Part shown: positions 1-7,818 of the stretch, one piece after another | Numbering within the stretch: position 1 is the first letter of the stretch | Layout: each line of letters begins with the position of its first letter | IMG/VR virus record: IMGVR_UViG_3300018410_000040 | Coordinates: 1-26,198 of that record | From: a virus | Length of the DNA stretch: 26,198 nt | Direction: 5' to 3' (one strand) | The notes under the pieces: model-generated | Database searches by the model: none | What the model was told of the DNA's origin: nothing | The model's input: only the letters and a program-made list of their open reading frames with translations | Program-made: the position numbers and the translations under genes

Positions 1-99
1 ATATTAAAAATTTTTTAATTTAAAATTATTATTTAAATTAATTTTTTTTTTTTGATATTTAAAAAAAAATTATTATAATATTTGAAAAAAAAAAAAAAA
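1..99. other. AT-only lead-in with a weak promoter-like site
   Basis: Non-coding stretch made almost wholly of A and T. Bases 77-84 read AATATTTG, one mismatch from the Bacteroidota -7 element TAnnTTTG, 15 nt before the ATG at 100, so it may drive the first gene. An A/T-only inverted repeat around 41-72 could be the tail of a terminator for a gene to the left, but in sequence this AT-rich such repeats arise easily. Nothing else is visible. Confidence 0.3.
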
Positions 100-420
100 A
101 TGAAAACTAAAATTCAAAAATACAAAAAATTAAGTCAAACGTTAAAAGAAGCAAAAGAAAAAAAATCTATTGCTAGTGTACAATTCAATGAATTGTTAAA
201 TTTACGAACAGAACAAAAAAAACAGTTACATAATTTATACAATCTAGAATATAATTTAGATTATTATTCAAAAGAAATAGTAGGTTCTATTAATCGAACT
301 AAAACAAATATCGAATTTTTAAGTGAATCTATTGTGACTTTAAATTCTTATATTAAAAGCAAAAGTGTTTATATTAAACATATTTTATCTAAAATGTCTA
401 ACCTTAATAATAATAATTAA
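100..420 (+). CDS. Small coiled-coil protein of unknown function
   Basis: About 106 residues, not recognised. It is rich in Lys, Glu, Asn and Leu with long polar/hydrophobic alternation, which suggests a mostly helical, perhaps coiled-coil, soluble protein. I start it at the ATG at 100. An in-frame TTG at 82 would add a poly-Lys run, but that TTG lies in the promoter-like AATATTTG, so it is probably not the start. The stop TAA shares one base with the next ATG (TAATG), so the two genes are translationally coupled. It belongs to the small-gene cluster at the left of the window, typical of phage early accessory genes. Confidence 0.6.
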   Translation: MKTKIQKYKKLSQTLKEAKEKKSIASVQFNELLNLRTEQKKQLHNLYNLEYNLDYYSKEIVGSINRTKTNIEFLSESIVTLNSYIKSKSVYIKHILSKMSNLNNNN

Positions 421-875
421 TGAAAAATAAAATTACATTTTTTACAAAACTAAAAAGATTTTTTAGTTTTAAGAGATTAATTATAAGTAATAACTTAGTA
501 AGTCGGTATGGCTCAACTAATTTAGATTATAGAAAATTACCGGAAGGTTTAACACACCACGCATTACAAATAGTAAATATATATAAAGTTCTTTTATATA
601 AACCATTAGCTAAATGTAAATTCAATACAAAAACTAAAACTTTATTAATTAGTTATGTAATAGATACTAATGTTAATTATATGTTCATAACAGAAGAACA
701 AATTAAATTAGTAACTAATGATGTAACCGAAACGTTAAATATTACACATGGTATTTATAATTATTTAATGTTTCTTTATATAAATAAAGAAAATATCGAA
801 TTTATTAAAATAGAAAAAGATATTAATTTAATAAGTGATAATAAAATCGATAAAGTTTTAAACGATATTAAATAA
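420..875 (+). CDS. Hypothetical protein, 151 aa
   Basis: Not recognised. The first 25 residues are basic and aromatic (Lys, Arg, Phe), with no clear membrane segment after them. The middle reads as alternating strands (KTLLISYVID, YMFITEEQ) and the C-terminal third is acidic and Lys/Asp rich. Its start overlaps the previous stop by one base, and the next gene begins 11 nt after its stop, so it sits in the middle of a co-transcribed run. No catalytic motif is visible. Confidence 0.6.
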   Translation: MKNKITFFTKLKRFFSFKRLIISNNLVSRYGSTNLDYRKLPEGLTHHALQIVNIYKVLLYKPLAKCKFNTKTKTLLISYVIDTNVNYMFITEEQIKLVTNDVTETLNITHGIYNYLMFLYINKENIEFIKIEKDINLISDNKIDKVLNDIK

Positions 876-886
876 TTTTTTTTTGT

Positions 887-1231
887 ATGGAAGAATATAT
901 TGTAAAAACAGAAGTTGAGTATGATACATTTAATGTATTTATTGATAAATATAAAAATGATGTATTAGAAACTTTAATTGAAAATTATAATTTTTTCAAA
1001 AACAAAGTAGAAGATTTTGATCATTATGTCAAAAATGTTTTAAATGTTTTAGATAGTATAAAAATTAATGAAAAATCATTTATAAAATTATCATATAATG
1101 ATTTTCGTAATATGTACGCTCTATATAATAATATACAAAGTCAAGAAATGAATTCTATTTTAGAAAAATGGAAACTAGATTTTTTAGAAAATATGAAAAA
1201 TAAATTAGATACTTTGTGGAATTTTAAATAA
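887..1231 (+). CDS. Hypothetical acidic helical protein, 114 aa
   Basis: Not recognised. The protein is acidic and predicted largely helical, with regular spacing of Phe, Leu, Ile and Tyr and no Cys or His cluster. It follows the preceding gene after 11 nt and ends just before the promoter of the HAD phosphatase gene. The TTTG inside its 3' end (1213-1216) could serve as the upstream -33 element of that promoter. A small phage accessory protein is the most that can be said. Confidence 0.55.
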   Translation: MEEYIVKTEVEYDTFNVFIDKYKNDVLETLIENYNFFKNKVEDFDHYVKNVLNVLDSIKINEKSFIKLSYNDFRNMYALYNNIQSQEMNSILEKWKLDFLENMKNKLDTLWNFK

Positions 1232-1238
1232 TTATTGT

Positions 1239-1246
1239 TATATTTG
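1239..1246 (+). promoter_or_regulatory. Bacteroidota-type -7 promoter element (TATATTTG)
   Basis: Exact match to TAnnTTTG, the -7 consensus of Bacteroidota primary-sigma promoters. A TTTG lies about 22 nt upstream at 1213-1216, a plausible -33 element. The G at 1246 is only 4 nt before the ATG at 1251, so initiation at the usual distance would give a leaderless or nearly leaderless mRNA. Confidence 0.65.
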
Positions 1247-1250
1247 TAAT

Positions 1251-1760
1251 ATGAAAAATAAAATTGTATTTTTTGACTTTGATGGTTGTTTAGGTGATAC
1301 ACCTTTACCAGAATATGGTAAACCTATCTGGTCAAATTATCATGGAAAAGAATGGCCATTCCAAGGTTGGTGGGGTCGAGTTGAATCTATGTGTCCTGAA
1401 GCATTTGATATTAAATTAATTGATGAACAACATCAAAAATTAATAACATATAAAGAAGAAGGATATTTAGTATTTATACTTACCTCTCGATTATTAAGAT
1501 TTGAAAATATAATTTCTGATATTTTACTAAAACATAATATCGAAATAGATGGAATTTTAACTAAAACAAATCATACTAAAGGTGAACGTATTTTACAAAC
1601 GGTAAAAGATTTTAAATCTAAAGGTCATGATATATCACATACAGTATTTTATGATGATAGACAAAAAGAAATTGTAACAGTTGAAGCAGTAAAAGATGAT
1701 TTATTATCTTTAGGAACTACTATTGATATTATTAAAGTACAATCCGATGCTTTAGATTAA
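1251..1760 (+). CDS. HAD-family phosphatase, Swiss-army-knife RNA-repair type (HAD_SAK-like)
   Basis: A 169-aa haloacid-dehalogenase-fold protein. Motif I is FFDFDGCL, with the nucleophile and acid at D9 and D11. Motif II is LTSR around T78. A Lys in TKTNHTKGE (105-110) can serve as motif III, and YDDR (D135, D136) is motif IV. The combination DTPLP, then W, then a GWW segment near residues 39-43 resembles the HAD domain found in Swiss Army Knife RNA-repair proteins, where it is proposed to remove terminal phosphates from nucleic acid. A role in end repair of cleaved RNA (for example after a host anticodon-nuclease response) is inference. The gene has its own TAnnTTTG promoter and a strong terminator, so it is a single-gene unit. 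The HAD assignment is firm, the substrate is not. Confidence 0.78.
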   Translation: MKNKIVFFDFDGCLGDTPLPEYGKPIWSNYHGKEWPFQGWWGRVESMCPEAFDIKLIDEQHQKLITYKEEGYLVFILTSRLLRFENIISDILLKHNIEIDGILTKTNHTKGERILQTVKDFKSKGHDISHTVFYDDRQKEIVTVEAVKDDLLSLGTTIDIIKVQSDALD

Positions 1761-1773
1761 ATAAATAATAAAT

Positions 1774-1814
1774 AAAAAAAAAAACTCTTTTAATATTAAA
1801 AGAGTTTTTTTTTT
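1774..1814. terminator. Bidirectional intrinsic terminator
   Basis: Perfect inverted repeat centred at 1794/1795. The core ACTCTTTTAA/TTAAAAGAGT is flanked by an A run on the left and a T run on the right, so it can work on both strands. It closes the HAD phosphatase transcript. Confidence 0.85.
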
Positions 1815-1850
1815 ATTTAAACTTTTTTAATTTATTTTAATATAATATTT

Positions 1851-2078
1851 ATGTATCAAAATAAGAATTCCATAAATATACAAGATCAGGCTAAAATAAT
1901 AGCAAATAAAATTATAAAACAAAAAAAAAGAAAATTATTTATTAAAAAATATTGGAAATTATTTTTTATATTATTTTTTATATTATTATCTTTTATTTTT
2001 CCTGTTCAAATAGGTACTAGTATAGGTGTATGGATAAATGATTTTTTTGGTAATATATATAAAAATAGTATAAAATAA
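1851..2078 (+). CDS. Small single-pass membrane protein, 75 aa
   Basis: Not recognised by family. Residues 20-34 are strongly basic (KQKKRK..KK). They are followed by a hydrophobic segment at about 35-52 (FFILFFILLSFIFP) and a short C-terminal tail. By the positive-inside rule the N-terminus should face the cytoplasm. The size and topology would suit a phage inner-membrane accessory protein or a one-span holin-like protein, but no lysis gene is adjacent. It starts after a terminator, and the next gene starts 2 nt after its stop, so the two are probably coupled. Confidence 0.6.
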   Translation: MYQNKNSINIQDQAKIIANKIIKQKKRKLFIKKYWKLFFILFFILLSFIFPVQIGTSIGVWINDFFGNIYKNSIK

Positions 2079-2080
2079 AT

Positions 2081-2779
2081 ATGAATTTTAATTATAAAGA
2101 ATTAAGTAAAACTATATTAGAAGCTACAAAAACTAAAAATAAAAATACAGATTTAATCGAAGTAATATCTGATATTATACGTAATGAAGTAGCAAAAATT
2201 AAAAGAGCTGACAAATATAAAGAAAAAATAAAAAAACAACAAGAAGATTTAAAAGAAAATAAATTAATTTTAGATAATCCTATGGATATTTTAAATAAAT
2301 TAAATGACGAATCAAATGACGAATCAAATGTTGAATTAAAAATTGACTCTTTAGAACAACGTATTTTTCAAGAACATGATGATGTTGATACTATAAATAT
2401 TTTTAATACTGTATCAGATATTAATAAATTAAATAATAAATTTAAAGAACACAAAACTGAAAAAGTAGAAGAGAAAATAAATACAACAAATTTAGAAAGA
2501 TTTCAAGTACGAGTTAAAATAAATTCAAATTTAAAAGTAAAACCTAAATTTCAAGTATTTAAAGAACCATCGGAAGATGTTGTTGGTTCTAATGGTTTAG
2601 TTGAAAGTACTTTTCATAATTTTTTATTTTTTATTGATTCAATTGATGAAGCAACAATTAGAAAACACATGACAGAAATATTTGAACCAGGACAAATGTC
2701 GTTTGATATTTCAGTAGTACCATTTGATTATATACCTGTACAATATAAAGAACTATGGAGAAATCAAACAACAATGTAA
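2081..2779 (+). CDS. Hypothetical protein, 232 aa, with acidic tandem-repeat linker
   Basis: Not recognised. Residues 1-65 are helical and Lys-rich (coiled-coil-like). Residues 66-150 are a low-complexity acidic linker containing an NDES NDES NVEL repeat. Residues 150-232 look like a compact domain with strands and a helix (FQVRVKINS; HNFLFFIDSIDEATIRKHM). It begins 2 nt after the small membrane protein, and its last 25 bases overlap the SLOG gene in another frame, so all three are likely translated together. A two-domain adaptor layout (helical N-terminus, linker, globular C-terminus) is visible, but no function can be assigned. Confidence 0.6.
   Translation: MNFNYKELSKTILEATKTKNKNTDLIEVISDIIRNEVAKIKRADKYKEKIKKQQEDLKENKLILDNPMDILNKLNDESNDESNVELKIDSLEQRIFQEHDDVDTINIFNTVSDINKLNNKFKEHKTEKVEEKINTTNLERFQVRVKINSNLKVKPKFQVFKEPSEDVVGSNGLVESTFHNFLFFIDSIDEATIRKHMTEIFEPGQMSFDISVVPFDYIPVQYKELWRNQTTM
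2302..2337 (+). repeat. 12-bp in-frame tandem repeat
   Basis: AAATGACGAATC occurs twice in direct succession (2302-2313, 2314-2325), followed by a diverged third unit AAATGTTGAATT. It encodes NDES-NDES-NVEL in the acidic linker and could expand or contract by slippage without a frameshift. Confidence 0.8.
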
Positions 2780-3282
2780 ATTATTTTACTGGTATTGGAT
2801 CTAGAGAAACACCAAAATCATTGATCAATGATATATCTTTGATCAATGATTTTTTATTTAAAAATAATTATATTTTAAGATCAGGTGGTGCTGGTGGTGC
2901 TGATACTTTTTTTGAAGATAATTGGAAAGGTAAAAAAGAAATATTTTTACCATGGAAAGGATTTAATAATAATAATTCAGAACTATATCAAATTAGTTCT
3001 GAATCAATGGTTTTAGCTGAAAAATTTCATCCAGCTTGGTCAAAATTATCTTTACCTGTTAAAAAATTAATGTCTAGAAATATTTGTCAAATTTTAGGAC
3101 AAAATTTAAATACACCAACCAATTTTGTTGTATGTTGGACAAAAGATGGTAAAGATACAGGTGGAACAGGACAAGCAATAAGATTAGCTCAATCTTTAAA
3201 TATACCAATATTTAATTTATATCATAGAGATAAAGCAATACAAGGAATAAGTGATTTTGTTAAACCTAGAAGTATTTTTTAA
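2755..3282 (+). CDS. SLOG-superfamily (DprA/YspA-like) nucleotide-binding protein
   Basis: A 175-aa Rossmann-like protein. The signature parts are FTGIGSRETP (11-20), RSGGAGGAD (42-50), a predicted strand VVCWTKDG (125-132) and the loop GGTGQAIRLA (136-145). These match the SLOG fold of DprA, YspA and related nucleotide-sensing proteins, in which the glycine loops bind a nucleotide or nucleotide-derived ligand. The family includes DNA-processing proteins and sensors of NAD-derived signals in anti-phage systems, so a phage copy could sense or sequester such a ligand; that is inference. The ATG at 2755 gives a natural start before the first Gly loop and overlaps the previous gene by 25 nt. Residues 22-33 carry a duplicated SLIND, written by a direct DNA repeat with TTGATCAATGAT at 2820-2850. 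Confidence 0.75.
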   Translation: MEKSNNNVNYFTGIGSRETPKSLINDISLINDFLFKNNYILRSGGAGGADTFFEDNWKGKKEIFLPWKGFNNNNSELYQISSESMVLAEKFHPAWSKLSLPVKKLMSRNICQILGQNLNTPTNFVVCWTKDGKDTGGTGQAIRLAQSLNIPIFNLYHRDKAIQGISDFVKPRSIF

Positions 3283-3311
3283 AATAGTTTTTTTAATTAA
3301 ATTATTTTTTG

Positions 3312-3319
3312 TATATTTG
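3312..3319 (+). promoter_or_regulatory. Bacteroidota-type -7 promoter element (TATATTTG)
   Basis: Exact TAnnTTTG match in the gap after the SLOG gene, 26 nt before the ATG at 3346, followed by TATTG. No convincing TTG -33 element is seen at the usual distance, only T runs. It should start a short transcript ending at the terminator at 3515-3559. Confidence 0.65.
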
Positions 3320-3345
3320 TATTGTTCAATTAAAAACTAGAAAAT

Positions 3346-3516
3346 ATGCAAAATAAATTTAAAATCGGAAAAGCTACAACAGATATGATGTTAAAAATGG
3401 ATAGAGCTATTCGTAGAGAAGAAGAAATTCAAAATGGTTTAAGAATTAATCATCATAAAGTAATTGCATCTAAAAAAACATATAATCGTAAACCAAAATA
3501 TAAAGTAGAATATTAA
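3346..3516 (+). CDS. Small basic protein, 56 aa
   Basis: An uninterrupted ATG-to-TAA frame with its own TAnnTTTG promoter upstream and a strong terminator directly after the stop, which supports a real gene despite its length. The product is basic: an N-terminal amphipathic helix (KATTDMMLKMDRAIRREEEIQ) and a Lys/Arg/Tyr-rich tail, with no membrane segment. It could bind nucleic acid or the host RNA polymerase like other tiny early phage proteins, but nothing in the sequence proves it. The nearest ATGs are in phase but internal, so 3346 is the natural start. Confidence 0.65.
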   Translation: MQNKFKIGKATTDMMLKMDRAIRREEEIQNGLRINHHKVIASKKTYNRKPKYKVEY

Positions 3517-3559
3517 AAAAAAAAAAAGATAGAAATTAATTTCTATCTTTTTTTTTTTT
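3515..3559. terminator. Bidirectional terminator between convergent genes
   Basis: Perfect 20-base palindrome GATAGAAATTAATTTCTATC (3528-3547) with an A run before it and a T run after it. It separates the 56-aa plus-strand gene from the minus-strand gene ending at 3561 and can stop transcription from both sides. Confidence 0.87.
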
Positions 3560-3560
3560 A

Positions 3561-4628
3561 TTAAATTTTTGAATTTTTTAAATTTATTGCTACACTTGTC
3601 ATTAACAATAAAGTTGCTATTTCACCATTATTTATAAATTCTAAATATTCTAATTCGGTTTGTCTAAATATAGAAGATATATAATTTAATATAATTGTAG
3701 GAACTGCGAATTCGTTATCTAATTTTTCAGATAAATCACTTTCAGGTGATTTAAAATCTTCAATTGATACATCACATTTTCTAATTTTTTCAATTATATC
3801 AATTATTTCTAAACTATCTGTTATTGCATTAATAGCATTTTTAATATCTTGGGTATATAATTTAAAATTATTTTTATTATATTCTATATTTTCAGATAAA
3901 TTTGAAGATAATTTATTTATTATAGTACTTAATTGGTTTTCATTTGAAATATCTAAATTATATTGAGATAAAATATCATAAAAAATAGAAGCATATGTAC
4001 TTTTTTCATTTTGATTTTCAAAAATATATTTTGTATAATTTTCATATGTTTTTAAAGTATCTAACATATCATCATTATTTTTAATATATGTATCATATAA
4101 TTTTTTCATGTCTGTTATAAACTCACCAGTTTTTAAATGGTCATATGCAAATTTCATCATCATGTCATGTTGTAACATATTTTGAACTGCATACGGATTA
4201 AATTCCTTCTCTTTTTTTTCTACATTATCAAAAATATTCCAAGGGGTTAATTCTCTTCTATTATACATAAATTCTTGTTTTTCATTAGTTAATTCTAAAT
4301 CTGCTAAATAATTTTCTATATTTTGTTGTTCATTAATATCAACTATAGCATATCCTAATTCTTGTGCTTTTAATTTAAATTCAATAGCATATTCTGGAAA
4401 ATTTAAATCATCTAAAACATTTGATTGGATCCATGTTAAAATAGGATCTTTAGAATTTAAAAGAATAATTAATATTTCTTCTTTTATTTTTTCAGATCCA
4501 TTTATATCTTTAGAATATTTATCAAAAATATTTAATATTTTTTTTAATTCTTTATTATATGCGTCTTTTACTTCAAATGGTGCTTTAGTAAGTTCTTTAG
4601 CATTTATATTTAATTCATTATTTTCCAT
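3561..4628 (-). CDS. Hypothetical acidic helical protein, 355 aa
   Basis: Not recognised. It is acidic and looks almost wholly helical, with many Asn/Lys/Glu/Ile residues. The C-terminal 45 residues are more hydrophobic (VPTIILNYISSIF, ATLLLMTSVAINLK). There are no metal-binding clusters or ATPase motifs. It lies 21 nt downstream of the ECF-like sigma gene on the same strand and is probably co-transcribed with it; the gap also holds AATATATAAATT (4629-4640, minus strand), similar to the phage late-type element but too close to the ATG to be a normal promoter. A partner or regulator of the sigma factor, or a virion protein, are both possible; neither is supported by motifs. Confidence 0.6.
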   Translation of the reverse strand: MENNELNINAKELTKAPFEVKDAYNKELKKILNIFDKYSKDINGSEKIKEEILIILLNSKDPILTWIQSNVLDDLNFPEYAIEFKLKAQELGYAIVDINEQQNIENYLADLELTNEKQEFMYNRRELTPWNIFDNVEKKEKEFNPYAVQNMLQHDMMMKFAYDHLKTGEFITDMKKLYDTYIKNNDDMLDTLKTYENYTKYIFENQNEKSTYASIFYDILSQYNLDISNENQLSTIINKLSSNLSENIEYNKNNFKLYTQDIKNAINAITDSLEIIDIIEKIRKCDVSIEDFKSPESDLSEKLDNEFAVPTIILNYISSIFRQTELEYLEFINNGEIATLLLMTSVAINLKNSKI

Positions 4629-4649
4629 AATTTATATATTAAAATTTAA

Positions 4650-5300
4650 TTAATAATGTTCTGTAATAAATTCAAATTTTTGTTGAATATTTTTTTGAAT
4701 TTTAGATCTTCCATGAAATAATCTATTTTTTACTGTTTGTAAATTTATACCTAATATATCACATATTTCATTATATGAATGTCCATCAATATCACATAAC
4801 TTTACTATATTTTTATATTTAGGACCTAATTTATCAATTTCTTTTAATGTTTCATTATATTTCATCATAGAAATATTTTGTGATTCTAAATCAATATCTA
4901 ATTCATCTATTTTGGCATTAATATAATATTGCATAGCATTATTAGCATAATCTTCTGTTGATGAATTATCATTAATATCCACAACTAATGTTTTTGCATT
5001 ATCTTTTTTAAATTTACGACCTAAATTAATACCTATAATAAATAACCATGTACCAAAATTACTTTCTATTGATTTAGGTGTATAATTACTATTTTTTGTT
5101 TCGGGATCGAATTGGTGGATTTTATCAATAGATTGAATAAACGCTTTATTAGCTAAATCCTCAGCATCTAATTTATTAATATTTAATGCTTTTATTTTCC
5201 ATACTAGTTTCGGAAAATATTTGTTGTAAAATTTTGTAAAATTTTGTCCTGTTACTTCTTTAAATTTTTCTTCATAATTTAATTCTCTTTGATTGTTCAT
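4650..5300 (-). CDS. ECF-like RNA polymerase sigma factor (sigma-70 family)
   Basis: A 216-aa protein with two sigma domains and no region 1 or 3. Region 2 spans about residues 20-100: FYNKYFPKLVWKI, AEDLANKAFIQSIDKIHQFDPE, then FGTWLFIIGINLGRKFKKDN, the region 2.3/2.4 pattern that melts and reads the -10 area. Region 4 spans about 155-205 and ends in the helix-turn-helix SYNEICDILGINLQTVKNRLFHGRSKIQK. The linker (100-150) is longer than in many ECF factors and acidic. It should direct host core RNA polymerase to phage promoters, and a late-gene role comparable with T4 gp55 is an inference. It is divergent from the primase gene across a 203-nt gap and followed by the 355-aa gene. The family call is strong. 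Confidence 0.85.
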   Translation of the reverse strand: MNNQRELNYEEKFKEVTGQNFTKFYNKYFPKLVWKIKALNINKLDAEDLANKAFIQSIDKIHQFDPETKNSNYTPKSIESNFGTWLFIIGINLGRKFKKDNAKTLVVDINDNSSTEDYANNAMQYYINAKIDELDIDLESQNISMMKYNETLKEIDKLGPKYKNIVKLCDIDGHSYNEICDILGINLQTVKNRLFHGRSKIQKNIQQKFEFITEHY

Positions 5301-5503
5301 AATTTCTTTTTAGTTCTTTTTATTGCTTTTAATTATTAAATACACATTGTAAAAATGTATAAAGTATATATTAATTAAAAGATCGTTTGTATAATAATAA
5401 ACAGATATTTAGATATAAGTTTCATTGAAAATTAATATTTTTTTTTAAAATTAAAATAAGATAAGTCTATTAAACTTTTTTATAAAAAATAAATATAAAA
5501 AAT
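5301..5503. promoter_or_regulatory. Divergent regulatory region between ECF sigma and primase genes
   Basis: Non-coding, about 200 nt, between two genes that start away from each other, so it must hold promoters for both. I see no exact TAnnTTTG element and no exact copy of the AATATATAAAAATAAAA element. A short imperfect inverted repeat lies around 5341-5361 (ACATT..AATGT). The primase side ends in an A-rich leader (TATAAAAAATAAATATAAAA) without a Shine-Dalgarno sequence. No small ORF in it looks credible. Confidence 0.45.
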
Positions 5504-6685
5504 ATGTTAGAATCAATAAATAAAGAATTTTTAGTAACTTCTATACAATCTATATTAGATAAAGTACATACAAATCCAGAAAAAAGAAAGATAAATTATA
5601 AAAAAATAGATCGTATTTCTTTTGCTTGTCCTATATGTGGTGATAGTTCTAAAGATTCACACCAAAAACGTGGACATTTATTTTTAAATAATTTGTATTA
5701 TAAATGTTATAATGAAGATTGTAGATCTACTTTTACAAAATTATGTAAAGATTATAATGTACATATAGATCCTAATATGAAAATGGAAATTATAAATTAT
5801 ATAGATACACAATTTAATTTATACCATAAAGCAGATAATGATTGGTTTATTTCTAATTTTGATAAATTAATATCTATGGACGATTTAGAAAATTGGTTTA
5901 AATCTGGTAAAGGACCATTAAAAAATTTTAAAAAAGTAGAATTTGGTTCTTCTGTGTATTTTTATTTATTAAATCGTGGAATTCCAAAAGATCTAATAGA
6001 AAATAATTTTTATGAAGGTCTTAAAATTAAAGGTAAATGGGCAGAACCTTATGTATTATTTATAAATAAAATAGGTGATAAAATTATAGGTATGCAAGAA
6101 CGTAATATAGAATCAACGTTTAGACGATTCACTATTTGGTCGTTTAAAGATTTATATGATTCTATTTATGAAACAGATTTAGATATTATAGAATCAATAT
6201 CATATAATAAATTATCTTATTTATATAATATTCTAAATATAAATTTCGAAAAAACTATTACAATTTTTGAAGGATATATAGATTCTATATTCATGCCTAA
6301 TTCAGTCGGTGCTGTTGGTATTAATACAGATTTTGGAATATTTACTGAAAATGAATTAGATGTTAGATTCTTTTTTGATAATGATAATATAGGAAAAAGA
6401 AAATCAGATAAATGGTTAAAGAAGGGTTTTAATGTGTTTTTATGGGAAAAGTATATAAATCATTTAGCCAAAGATAATATTGATCCTCATACGTTTAAAA
6501 GATGGTTTAATTTGAATATAAAAGATATGAATTCATTGATGAAACATTTACCTACAGATTACAAAAATTTACTACCATTTTTTTCAATAGATAAATCAGA
6601 TACTATTTATCTAAATTATGAAAAAAAATATAAAAAGAAAATTGAAGAAAAAAATATAAATACATACGAATGGAAAATAAAATAA
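5504..6685 (+). CDS. DNA primase (zinc ribbon plus Toprim)
   Basis: A 393-aa DnaG-type primase that should make RNA primers for lagging-strand synthesis of phage DNA. An N-terminal zinc ribbon is formed by C42-x2-C45 and C68-x4-C73 (ACPICGD; KCYNEDC). The catalytic Toprim fold has its glutamate at E256 (IFEGYIDS) and the metal-binding pair D292/D294 (FFFDNDNIGK). The length is similar to T4-type primase. No helicase domain is fused, so a separate replicative helicase must lie elsewhere. The start at 5504 follows an A-rich leader, and the C-terminal Lys-rich tail overlaps the next gene by 16 nt. Confidence 0.85.
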   Translation: MLESINKEFLVTSIQSILDKVHTNPEKRKINYKKIDRISFACPICGDSSKDSHQKRGHLFLNNLYYKCYNEDCRSTFTKLCKDYNVHIDPNMKMEIINYIDTQFNLYHKADNDWFISNFDKLISMDDLENWFKSGKGPLKNFKKVEFGSSVYFYLLNRGIPKDLIENNFYEGLKIKGKWAEPYVLFINKIGDKIIGMQERNIESTFRRFTIWSFKDLYDSIYETDLDIIESISYNKLSYLYNILNINFEKTITIFEGYIDSIFMPNSVGAVGINTDFGIFTENELDVRFFFDNDNIGKRKSDKWLKKGFNVFLWEKYINHLAKDNIDPHTFKRWFNLNIKDMNSLMKHLPTDYKNLLPFFSIDKSDTIYLNYEKKYKKKIEEKNINTYEWKIK

Positions 6686-7182
6686 TAACAGAAAATTTAG
6701 AACTTTTAAAATGGTTTTATAATGAAGAAAAAATAATTACTGATGATGAAGAAAAAAATAATATATTTATTCTTCTTTCTTTATGTTATAGCGAAGATCC
6801 TCATGTATTTTTAAGAATTTTTAAATACATTATCAATAAAAGAAATAATCCAATACAAGAAGAAAAATATAGAATCATTATACATTTCTTATGTATAATG
6901 ATCCCTAATATACTTATAGCTAATATGGATGATTTTATCGATTTAGGATTTAAAAATGATGTTATATATTATGCTAAATGTGAATCATTCACTAAACATA
7001 TTTTAAAATATGTAAATTATAAAGCTAAAACTGATAAAGATTTTAAACAATTAATAACTGATGGTAAACTATTATCTAATAATAAAAAAATAAATATAGA
7101 ATTTAATTTAGAAAATAATAATTATATAGAACTACTAGAAAAAATTCTAGATGAACCTATATTTAATAATACAATGTTTTAA
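6670..7182 (+). CDS. Hypothetical helical protein coupled to primase
   Basis: A 170-aa protein of unknown function starting inside the last codons of the primase gene. It is predicted all-helical. The run from DPHVFLRIFKYI through PNILIANMDDFIDLGFKNDVIYYAKC has the rhythm of TROVE/DUF2828-type helical repeats, in which a pair of helices is followed by a Gly and an Asp-Val/Leu, but the protein is much shorter than that family, so the link is tentative. Coupling to primase hints at a replication-related role. Its stop codon shares TTAA (7179-7182) with the stop of the convergent minus-strand gene. Confidence 0.6.
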   Translation: MENKIITENLELLKWFYNEEKIITDDEEKNNIFILLSLCYSEDPHVFLRIFKYIINKRNNPIQEEKYRIIIHFLCIMIPNILIANMDDFIDLGFKNDVIYYAKCESFTKHILKYVNYKAKTDKDFKQLITDGKLLSNNKKINIEFNLENNNYIELLEKILDEPIFNNTMF

Positions 7183-7808
7183 GATGTAAATACATGTTTA
7201 TTAATTTCTATAGTATATGAATATTGTCTATCCCATGTTGTATTTCTAGGAAAATTAAATTGAACAAATGATGTAGAAATAATAGCATTTAAATTCGGTA
7301 AATTTGGTACATTTGAACTATTTTCTTCAATAACTACAACAGAACCTAATAGATATGGGTTTACACCTGGTTGTTTAAAAAAAGTATATAATTTTTCTAT
7401 TTTATGAATATTATTAATAGTTGTAGAATTTACTCTATCTATAATAGCTAATTTTACTTTAAATGTCCATATAAAACTAGTACTTATATGATTTGTTATT
7501 TCAGTTTCAAAAAACATATTTGGTACTACGGATCCTTTAGTAAGATAGCCTGTTCCATTAAATACTGTATTATTAAAATAATTTGGACCTAAATTATTAA
7601 TACTAGCGTTAATATTTGTAAATGATGCAGTAGATAATGAAGTTATATGACTTGTTAATGTTGTTTTTAAAATATCACCAGGTATTTTTTTAGTAACATA
7701 CGTACCAGGTGAAACTAATACATCAACAGGTATAGATATATCAGAATTAAAATTCACTGCCGTTATAGCGCCTGTAGTTGGTAATAAATGTATATTAGTA
7801 TCAGCCAT
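7179..7808 (-). CDS. Probable virion/tail-fibre-associated protein, 209 aa
   Basis: Not firmly recognised. It is rich in Thr, Ser, Asn and short beta strands, with few charged residues, as in phage appendage proteins. The N-terminus (PTTGAITAVNFNSD..IPVDVLVSPGTYVTKKIP) resembles an attachment or collar segment, and the C-terminal half looks like a compact beta domain ending in RQYSYTIEINKHVF. It follows the 987-aa fibre-like gene on the same strand, with its own phage-type promoter element just upstream at 7819-7835. A minor tail-fibre or fibre-tip protein is the best inference. Confidence 0.55.
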   Translation of the reverse strand: MADTNIHLLPTTGAITAVNFNSDISIPVDVLVSPGTYVTKKIPGDILKTTLTSHITSLSTASFTNINASINNLGPNYFNNTVFNGTGYLTKGSVVPNMFFETEITNHISTSFIWTFKVKLAIIDRVNSTTINNIHKIEKLYTFFKQPGVNPYLLGSVVVIEENSSNVPNLPNLNAIISTSFVQFNFPRNTTWDRQYSYTIEINKHVFTS

Positions 7809-7818
7809 ATAAATTATA

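Noticed and set aside
82-99. TTG start extending the first gene by six codons
   Set aside because: The TTG is part of a promoter-like AATATTTG and the added residues are a poly-Lys run; the ATG at 100 is preferred.
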